Of a stretch of DNA of 64,000 bases, positions 58,181 through 64,000 are shown in pieces. Position 1 is the stretch's first letter, and each line of letters starts with the position of its first letter. Both the position numbers and the translations under genes were made by a program. The notes beneath the pieces were generated by a model that worked only from the letters and a program-made list of their open reading frames with translations, did no database searches and was not told the origin of the DNA. Origin of the DNA: JACRCT01 sp049841135 (GTDB taxonomy: Bacteria; Myxococcota; Myxococcia; Myxococcales; UBA5297); assembly GCA_049841135.1 (NCBI GenBank), contig JASGHK010000001.1:1054001-1118000 (forward strand), written 5' to 3'.

Positions 58181-60451
58181 TTGCACTGGCCTTTGCTCGG
58201 CCTTCTCTTCCTTTTGGCAGCAACCCCCGAAGCTTCTCCGGATCCCCAGGCCCAGGCGGACGCAGGCCTCGCTCCGGAGCTCGAGCCCGGCTCCGCTCCA
58301 ACGTCCGCCGAGGCCAGCGCGCCCGACGCGGGGTCGCCCGAGGACGCCAGCCAGGAGTCCAACGTCACGAGCGATCCCGGCCTCTCGATGATCGAGGAGA
58401 TCTCCGCGCTGGAGGACCAGCTCAACCAGATGGTCGTCTCCACCACCAAGGTGGCCCAGCGCGCCGAGCAGTCGCCCTCCTTCGTCACGGTCGTCACCGC
58501 CGAGGAGATCCAGGTGCGCGGCCTGCGCTCGGTGGCGGAGGCGCTGCGCACCGTCCCGGGCTTCTACGACGTCGACGACCAGTCCTGGCACAACGTCGGC
58601 GTGCGCGGCATCAGCGGCGGCGCCCGGGCCCGCGGCAACGTGGTGCTGGTGATGATCGACGGGATGCCGGTGGACGACCGCAGCACCAACGGCAACTTCT
58701 TCGGCGAGGAGCTCATCCCCATCTCCGCCGTCGAGCGGATCGAGGTCATCCGCGGCCCGCTCTCCGCCATCTACGGCGCGAACGCGTACATGGGGCTCAT
58801 CAACGTCATCACGCGCAAGGGCACGGACCTCTCGGGCGTGCGGGTCGTCGCGCGCGGCGCGCTCGAGCGCGCGCACCCGGGGGGCGGCGGCGCCCTGACC
58901 GTCGGCGGCAGCACCGAGACCTTCGACGTGATGCTGGCGGCGAGCTACCTCTACCTGGACCGCTCCGGGCTCGCCCTGCCCTCCTCCAGCCCTCGCCTGG
59001 ACAACACCAACGACACGCTCGCCTCGCGCGGCGTGTCGCGCAACGACAAGAGCCAGCCCAAGTCGGTCTTCGGCAAGGTCACCGCCCGCGGCGTCCTGGG
59101 CGGCTCGCTCTCGCTCACCGGCTCGCTGCAGGCGGTGGACACGGCCGGCGAGTTCCAGGACTTCGGCCCGCTCTCGCACGGCACCCGCATCCAGCGCCTC
59201 AACCAGAACTACCGGCTCCTGTGGGAGCGCCCCGTGACCGACAAGGGCTCCGTCAGCCTCTCGATCGGGTACTTCAACCTCTCGCACGGCGGGGGCGAGC
59301 GCCTCAACATCGGCCGCTCGGACTACGACCTCATCTCGCGCGGCGGCGCCAACGGCGTGCGCGGCAGCCTGGAAGGCCAGGCCCACCCGTGGGAGCCCCT
59401 GAGCCTGTTGCTCGGCATCGACTTCACCCTCGAGGACCAGCAGCTGCAGAGCTACGACCGCTACTACAAGCAGGACCTCTACGCGCCCGACGGGATGATC
59501 CTCCAGCGCGCGGGCTCGGTGGTCCCAGGCTCCGACCACGGCAAGTGGGCCACCTTCCACAACGGCGGCGTCTACGCCCAGGTGCTGGGCTACCTCGGCA
59601 CGGACTGGAGCGCCGTCCTCAACGGCCGCGTCGACTTCCACAGCGTCTACGGCTTCAACCCCAGCCTCCGCGTCGGCGTCGTCTACGCCCCACCGGACAG
59701 CCCGTTGAGCGCCAAGCTCACCGTGGGCGAGAGCTACAAGGCCCCCAGCGCCGAGCAGCTCTATACCCAGCCCATGGCCGCCCTCGACATCCAGGGCAAC
59801 CCCGACCTTCAAGTGCAGAACGAGGAGACCATCGACCTGGGCGCGGCCTACCGCCTGCCCAATGGCCTGGGGGAGATCGCCGCGAACGTCTACGTCGAGG
59901 CGGTCGCCCACCGCGTCGAGTTCGTGCAGACCGGCCTCTACCTTGAGGCGCAGAACGTCTCCAACGAGTGGGTGCTCGGAGGCGAGCTCGACGCGCGCGT
60001 CAACGTGCACCGGAGTCTGCAGCTGCGCCTGACCGGCACCTTCGCCCGCACCGTGGCGAGCACCACCGACACCGACCTCGAGGGCATGCCGCGGGCGACC
60101 AACCAGCTCTTCCCGCCCTACCAGCTCCACCTGCTGGGCACCTGGACGCTGCCCTGGGCCAACATCAAGGTGGCCCCGGAGCTCTCCTACGTCGGCCCCC
60201 GGGCGGCCTCGAGCTCCAACGCCCTGGAGCTGGGCACCGCCTACGAGATCCCCGGGCACTTCTACACCGCCCTCGCCCTCTCGCTGCCGCCCAAGAACCT
60301 CTTCGGTTCGACCGAGACCTCCATCACCCTGCGCCTGACCAACCTCCTCGACGAGCGCTACGCCGAGCCCGGCTTCGGCGGCATCGACGTCCCCGCCTCG
60401 GGCTTCGGCGCGATGCTCACCCTCACCCAGTCCCTGGGAGGCTCGCGATGA
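58181..60451 (+). CDS. TonB-dependent outer-membrane receptor
   Basis: A 756-residue receptor starting at TTG 58181 (GAGG 7 bases upstream). A signal peptide and a low-complexity Ala/Pro/Ser/Glu segment (to about residue 70) precede the plug domain: VVTAEEIQVRGLRSVAEALRTVPG, VMIDGMPVDD, and IEVIRGPLSAIYGANAYMG. The remainder is a beta-barrel of about 22 strands ending LTLTQSLGG. The TonB-box region is not clear in the N-terminal low-complexity part. Its stop overlaps the next gene's start by four bases. Confidence 0.9.
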   Translation: MHWPLLGLLFLLAATPEASPDPQAQADAGLAPELEPGSAPTSAEASAPDAGSPEDASQESNVTSDPGLSMIEEISALEDQLNQMVVSTTKVAQRAEQSPSFVTVVTAEEIQVRGLRSVAEALRTVPGFYDVDDQSWHNVGVRGISGGARARGNVVLVMIDGMPVDDRSTNGNFFGEELIPISAVERIEVIRGPLSAIYGANAYMGLINVITRKGTDLSGVRVVARGALERAHPGGGGALTVGGSTETFDVMLAASYLYLDRSGLALPSSSPRLDNTNDTLASRGVSRNDKSQPKSVFGKVTARGVLGGSLSLTGSLQAVDTAGEFQDFGPLSHGTRIQRLNQNYRLLWERPVTDKGSVSLSIGYFNLSHGGGERLNIGRSDYDLISRGGANGVRGSLEGQAHPWEPLSLLLGIDFTLEDQQLQSYDRYYKQDLYAPDGMILQRAGSVVPGSDHGKWATFHNGGVYAQVLGYLGTDWSAVLNGRVDFHSVYGFNPSLRVGVVYAPPDSPLSAKLTVGESYKAPSAEQLYTQPMAALDIQGNPDLQVQNEETIDLGAAYRLPNGLGEIAANVYVEAVAHRVEFVQTGLYLEAQNVSNEWVLGGELDARVNVHRSLQLRLTGTFARTVASTTDTDLEGMPRATNQLFPPYQLHLLGTWTLPWANIKVAPELSYVGPRAASSSNALELGTAYEIPGHFYTALALSLPPKNLFGSTETSITLRLTNLLDERYAEPGFGGIDVPASGFGAMLTLTQSLGGSR

Positions 60452-61668
60452 AGACCGCCTTCCTGGCCCCGGCCGTCGCCGCCTTCGCCTCGCTCGCCCT
60501 GCTCGCAGGCTGCTCCTCGGACCAGGGCGAGGCCATCCGCATCGGCGGCCTCTTCTCCACCACCGGCCCCGACGCCGCCAAGGGCTTCGCCCAGCTCTCC
60601 GCCGCGCGCGTGGCCGTCCAGCAGATCAACGAGCGGGGCGGAGTCCTGGGCAAGCGGCTGGTGCTGGTCTACCGCGACGACGGGGCCGACCCCAAGAAGG
60701 CGGTCCGCGCCGTCGAGGCCCTCCTCGGCGAGGAGGTGCCGGCCATCATCGGCGCGGTCTCCAGCGCCTCTACCGAGATTGCCGCCGAGCAGCTGGGAGC
60801 GAGCGCCGTGCTGGTCTCGCCCTCGGCGACGGCCTCGACCTTCGAGAACCTCGACCTGGCCAAGGCCACCTTCCGCCTCTGCGCCTCGGCCAGCGCCGAG
60901 GGGCGGCTGCTGGCGGCCCGGGCGCAGCGGGCGGGACGCCGCGCGGCGGTCCTGCGCAGCGCGGGACAGGGCCTGGACGACGTGGCTTCGGAGTTCGAGT
61001 CCCGCTTCAAGCGCGACGGAGGCGAGGTGGTCAGCTCGCTGCACCTGAGTCCCGGGGCCGAGAGCTACCGCACGGTCCTCTCGGAGGCGCTGGCGGGCGA
61101 GCCCGACGTGGTGCTGCTCGACGTCGACCCTCTCGACGGCGCGCAGGTGGTGCGCGACTACTCGATGGGCCTGACCGACCGGAAGGTGCGCTGGCTCTTC
61201 ACCCACCGCCTCTCCGACGACGCCTTCGTCACCGCGGCCGGGGCCCACGCCTTCGTCTTCCCCCACGAGGGGACCGCTCCCAGCGTCCCCACCGGCGCCA
61301 ACTTCCGCTACTTCGCGGACGCGTACCAGGAGCGCTTCGGCGAGGCGCCCCCGCCCGGCTCCTACGCCGCCAACGCCTACGACGCGGTCTACCTCCTCGC
61401 CGCCGCCATGGAGGCCACGAAGGGGACCGACCCGGCTGCGGTGCGTGCCCAGCTGCGCGCCACCTCCTTGGGCGGCCAGGCCTTCGGCCCCGACGCCTGG
61501 GCGGATCTGGTCAAGGCGGCCCAGGCCGGGCAGGACATCAACTACGAAGGCGCCTCGGGCTCGGTGGACGTCAACGTCACCGGCTCGGTCGATGCGCCCT
61601 TCGACATCTGGGACGTCGAGGGCAGCTCGATCACGGTGATCGAGCGCGCCGTTCGCCCGCCGCTCTAG
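60448..61668 (+). CDS. Periplasmic-binding-protein family 6 lipoprotein (LivJ-like)
   Basis: A 406-residue lipoprotein (lipobox LLAGC near residue 22) with a Leu/Ile/Val-binding-protein fold: IRIGGLFSTTGPDAAKGFAQLSAARVAVQQIN, an ASAVLVSPSATASTF hinge, and DRKVRWLFTHRLSDDAF. It is cotranslated with the TonB receptor. No permease or ATPase gene follows, so it may act as a sensor or with a transporter encoded elsewhere. The ligand is unknown. Confidence 0.85.
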   Translation: MKTAFLAPAVAAFASLALLAGCSSDQGEAIRIGGLFSTTGPDAAKGFAQLSAARVAVQQINERGGVLGKRLVLVYRDDGADPKKAVRAVEALLGEEVPAIIGAVSSASTEIAAEQLGASAVLVSPSATASTFENLDLAKATFRLCASASAEGRLLAARAQRAGRRAAVLRSAGQGLDDVASEFESRFKRDGGEVVSSLHLSPGAESYRTVLSEALAGEPDVVLLDVDPLDGAQVVRDYSMGLTDRKVRWLFTHRLSDDAFVTAAGAHAFVFPHEGTAPSVPTGANFRYFADAYQERFGEAPPPGSYAANAYDAVYLLAAAMEATKGTDPAAVRAQLRATSLGGQAFGPDAWADLVKAAQAGQDINYEGASGSVDVNVTGSVDAPFDIWDVEGSSITVIERAVRPPL

Positions 61669-61702
61669 CGGGGCGGGTGCCACAGCCAAAGGGAGGAGTG
61701 TC

Positions 61703-62959
61703 ATGACGAAGCGTCTGCTGCTCGCGGTGGTGGGGGCCGTCGTTGCGCTCACGGGGTGCGGAGGCGGCGGTGGCGCGCCCGACGGTGGTTCGGTCACGCC
61801 GGCGACCAAGGTCGGCTTCATCTACGTCGGGCCCCGCGAGGACTACGGCTGGACCAAGTCCCACGAGGACGGCCGGCTCTACCTGGAGAGCTACGGAACC
61901 AACGTCAAGACCGAGTTCGTCGAGAGCGTGACCGCCGCCGAGGGCGCCGCGAAGATCGACGAGCTCTACGCCAAGGGCTGCAAGATCGTCTTCACCACCA
62001 GCTTCGACTTCATGCAGTCGGCGCTCGAGGCCCCCGAGTCGCACGGCGACCTGTGGACCTTCAACTGCGCGGGTTTCAGGACCGCGCACCACGCCGGCAA
62101 CTACATGGCCCGCCTGGAAGAGGCCGAGTACTTGGCCGGCATGGTGGCCGGCAAGATGACCCGGACCAACAAGGTCGGCGTCGTCGGCGCGCTGCGCATC
62201 TACGAGCAGATGATGCACATCAACGCCTTCTCGCTGGGCGTGCGCTCGGTCAATCCGAACGCGCAGGTCCTGGTCCGCTGGGTGGGCAACTGGTTCAACC
62301 CGGCGATGGAGACCAAGGCCGTCGAGGAGCTGGTGTCGGGCGACGCCGACGTGATCAAGGCCATGACCGACACCAACATCCCGGTCGTCGCCGCCGACGG
62401 CAAGAAGACGCCGAGCGACAACACCGTCTACAGCATCGGCATCAACAACAAGGACTTCTGCAACAGCGCCCCGAACACCTGCCTGACCTCCAGCTACTAC
62501 AACTGGGGCCCCTACTACGTGAAGCTGGTCAAGGAGGTGGTCGAGAACAAGTACCCCGCGGCCGGCCGCGTCGACTACCTGGGCTCCAAGGACCTGGACA
62601 TCGTCGGCATCGCCGACCTGTCGTCGAAGGTGCCGGCCGACGTCAAGACGCTGGTGAACGACAAGAAGACCGCCATCACCGGCGGCACCTTCAACGTCTT
62701 CCAGGGCCCGTTCAAGGACCAGGGCGGCGCGGAGTGGAAGAAGGCGGGCGAGACGCTCACCGACCACGAGCTGGAGTGCACGTCCAAGTTCGTCGAGGGC
62801 GTCGTCGACTTCGACGGCCCGGCCTGCACCAGCAACGCCGACTGCAACCTGAACAAGACCACCGCGGGTGAGAAGGACGCCTTCTACGACTCCTTCCTCG
62901 CCTGCGACCCGGCCAGCTCCAAGTGCAAGGCGGCGGACCTGTCGGGCTGTGGCGGCTGA
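61703..62959 (+). CDS. BMP family ABC-transporter substrate-binding lipoprotein
   Basis: A 418-residue lipoprotein (lipobox LTGC near residue 19, followed by a Gly-rich linker). The mature part is a PnrA/Bmp fold: VGFIYVGPREDYGWTKSHEDG, YAKGCKIVFTTSF, and the later NWFNPAMETKAVEELV. PnrA/BMP proteins bind purine nucleosides. An unusual Cys-rich C-terminal extension (CTSNADCNLN, CDPASSKC) is present. It follows the family 6 binding protein by 34 bases, but no BMP-type permease is in the window. Confidence 0.85.
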   Translation: MTKRLLLAVVGAVVALTGCGGGGGAPDGGSVTPATKVGFIYVGPREDYGWTKSHEDGRLYLESYGTNVKTEFVESVTAAEGAAKIDELYAKGCKIVFTTSFDFMQSALEAPESHGDLWTFNCAGFRTAHHAGNYMARLEEAEYLAGMVAGKMTRTNKVGVVGALRIYEQMMHINAFSLGVRSVNPNAQVLVRWVGNWFNPAMETKAVEELVSGDADVIKAMTDTNIPVVAADGKKTPSDNTVYSIGINNKDFCNSAPNTCLTSSYYNWGPYYVKLVKEVVENKYPAAGRVDYLGSKDLDIVGIADLSSKVPADVKTLVNDKKTAITGGTFNVFQGPFKDQGGAEWKKAGETLTDHELECTSKFVEGVVDFDGPACTSNADCNLNKTTAGEKDAFYDSFLACDPASSKCKAADLSGCGG

Positions 62960-63187
62960 CGCCGATCGATCGTTCGAGCACCGCCGATCGCAGCTGCCCT
63001 CGCCGCAGCCCACCCGGGCTGCCTCTCGCGCTCGCAGCCGGCCATGGCGCGCAAGTCGCCGCGGCCGGCTCGGGTTCCACGGGCGTTGCCGCCTCGGCCT
63101 TGGGCGGCGCGTCCTTCGCGGCTCCGCAGCGCTCGCGACCGGCGCGATGAGCACCGCGGCCGCCAAGCCGATCAGCCCTCGCCTCAC
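62960..63187 (-). CDS. Possible small exported protein, frame uncertain
   Basis: From GTG 63187 a signal-peptide-like stretch VRRGLIGLAAAVLIAPVASA is clear. After that one frame is Arg-rich and implausible, while the neighbouring frame gives AKDAPPKAEAATPVEPEPA, typical of an exported low-complexity linker, so a one-base indel near 63120 is suspected. The end cannot be placed securely. The region is convergent with the BMP gene and divergent from recJ. Confidence 0.3.
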
Positions 63188-63334
63188 GCCTCCGTTCCCA
63201 GTCAGCGGCCGCGATGGTAGGGATGGCGCCTTTTCGCGGGCAACCGGGAGCGTCGGACCCACCTGCTACCCTTCTTGTCGGATGGTGGCTGGGACAACGG
63301 TGGTCGGCTGGGGTACGGGGATGGAGGTGTCGGG

Positions 63335-64000
63335 ATGAAGTGGATCCTTCCGGAGGCGGACGAGGCGAAGGCAGCGGCGCTCTCTCACGAGTGGGGCCTG
63401 CACCCGGTGGCGGCGCGCGTGCTGGTGGCGCGGGGCAAGGCCTCGCCCGAGGCGGCGCAGGAGTACTTCAAGGACGGCCTGGCGGACCTGCCTGACCCGT
63501 CGCTGATGAAGGGCATCGACGCGGCGGCGGCGCGGCTGGTGCGCGCCGTCCAGCACCGCGAGAAGGTGACGCTCTGGGGCGACTACGACGTCGACGGGGT
63601 GAGCAGCACCTCCCTGCTGGCGAACTTCTTCCGGGCGGTGGGCCACGAGGTGGCGACCTACATCCCGCTGCGGCTCGACGAGGGCTACGGGCTCAACACC
63701 GAGGCCATCGAGCGGATCGCCGCGGACGGCACCCGTGTCCTGGTCTCGCTCGACTGCGGCATCACCTCGGTCGCGGAGATCGGCCGGGCCAAGGCGCTGG
63801 GCCTGGACGTCATCGTCGTCGACCACCACCAGCTGGCCCCGGAGCTGCCGCCGGCGTTGGCCATCGTCGACCCGGTGCAGCCCGGCTGCACCTACCCGTC
63901 GAAGGACCTGTGCACCGCCGGGCTGGCCTTCGTGCTGGCCATCGCCCTGCGCCGCGCGCTGCGCCAGGCCGGGCACTTCGCGTCGATGCCGGAGCCCAAC
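63335..64000 (+). CDS. recJ: Single-stranded-DNA-specific exonuclease RecJ, N-terminal part
   Basis: Start of a RecJ 5'-3' exonuclease, truncated at the window edge after 222 residues. GGAGGT at 63323-63328 precedes the ATG. The DHH phosphoesterase motifs I (WGDYDVDGVSS near residue 87), II (SLDCG) and III (VVDHHQ) are present, with the expected spacing. Acts in recombination and mismatch repair. Confidence 0.93.
   Translation, partial: MKWILPEADEAKAAALSHEWGLHPVAARVLVARGKASPEAAQEYFKDGLADLPDPSLMKGIDAAAARLVRAVQHREKVTLWGDYDVDGVSSTSLLANFFRAVGHEVATYIPLRLDEGYGLNTEAIERIAADGTRVLVSLDCGITSVAEIGRAKALGLDVIVVDHHQLAPELPPALAIVDPVQPGCTYPSKDLCTAGLAFVLAIALRRALRQAGHFASMPEPN

Noticed and set aside
61631..63262. 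A 543-codon minus-strand frame opposite the BMP lipoprotein gene
   Set aside because: Antisense to a well-supported gene; only the signal-peptide-like start near 63187 was kept, at low confidence.

Overview
The window reads as about 64 kb of chromosome from a high-GC bacterium of the Myxococcota (former Deltaproteobacteria). The grounds are the strong G/C third-position bias, a type II secretion operon running gspD-E-F-G-H-I-J-K-L-M-N with very short or overlapping gene junctions, two secreted proteins with tails resembling the MYXO-CTERM sorting signal, a DUF4388 response regulator of a myxobacterial type, and heptad-like intergenic repeats. No rRNA, tRNA, CRISPR array, transposase, prophage or replication origin was seen.

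Layout. 1-11.6 kb: type II secretion operon, entered inside gspD and closed by a strong hairpin terminator. 11.8-16.2 kb: a DUF3006 gene, a three-gene operon (unknown beta-rich protein, radical SAM/SPASM enzyme, TPR-formylglycine-generating-enzyme-like protein) and a DUF6036-like nucleotidyltransferase with its small partner, arranged like a toxin-antitoxin pair. 16.3-31 kb: a sulfate locus. An Rrf2 regulator and a sulfate ABC importer (sbp-cysT-cysW-cysA) form one leftward operon in which every junction is a 4-nt overlap. Divergent from it are cysD and cysNC (sulfate to PAPS), a PAPS sulfotransferase, two related DUF1214-like proteins, a sulfotransferase-SDR fusion and cysQ (PAP removal). Together they can import sulfate, activate it to PAPS, transfer it to an acceptor that is not known, and recycle the by-product. 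No APS/PAPS or sulfite reductase is present.

31.8-40.2 kb: a secreted archaemetzincin-like protease and a membrane-protein/MoxR cluster (RDD, SpoIIM, DUF58, MoxR, DUF4350, DUF4129, B-box zinc protein). 40.3-49.5 kb: rho with a long disordered N-terminus, a response regulator-DUF4388-J-like-TPR protein, a membrane-anchored protein with three DsbA-like CPFC domains, a HEAT-like repeat protein and two exported proteins. 49.6-56.1 kb: a large Lhr helicase, a Cys-rich lipoprotein, a conserved hypothetical protein and an alkyltransferase-like DNA repair protein. 56.2-64 kb: two exported proteins on the minus strand, then a sigma70-type promoter driving a TonB receptor and a periplasmic binding protein, a BMP-family lipoprotein, and the start of recJ.

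A striking technical or biological feature is that at least nine genes (gspM, the radical SAM gene, the nucleotidyltransferase, DUF58, the B-box protein, rho, lhr, a conserved hypothetical and a lipoprotein) are broken by one-base indels although both sides read as the same protein. Several of these indels fall on GAGCTC or GATC palindromes. They look like consensus errors, possibly linked to DNA modification, rather than genuine gene decay. Coordinates for those genes span the restored reading.
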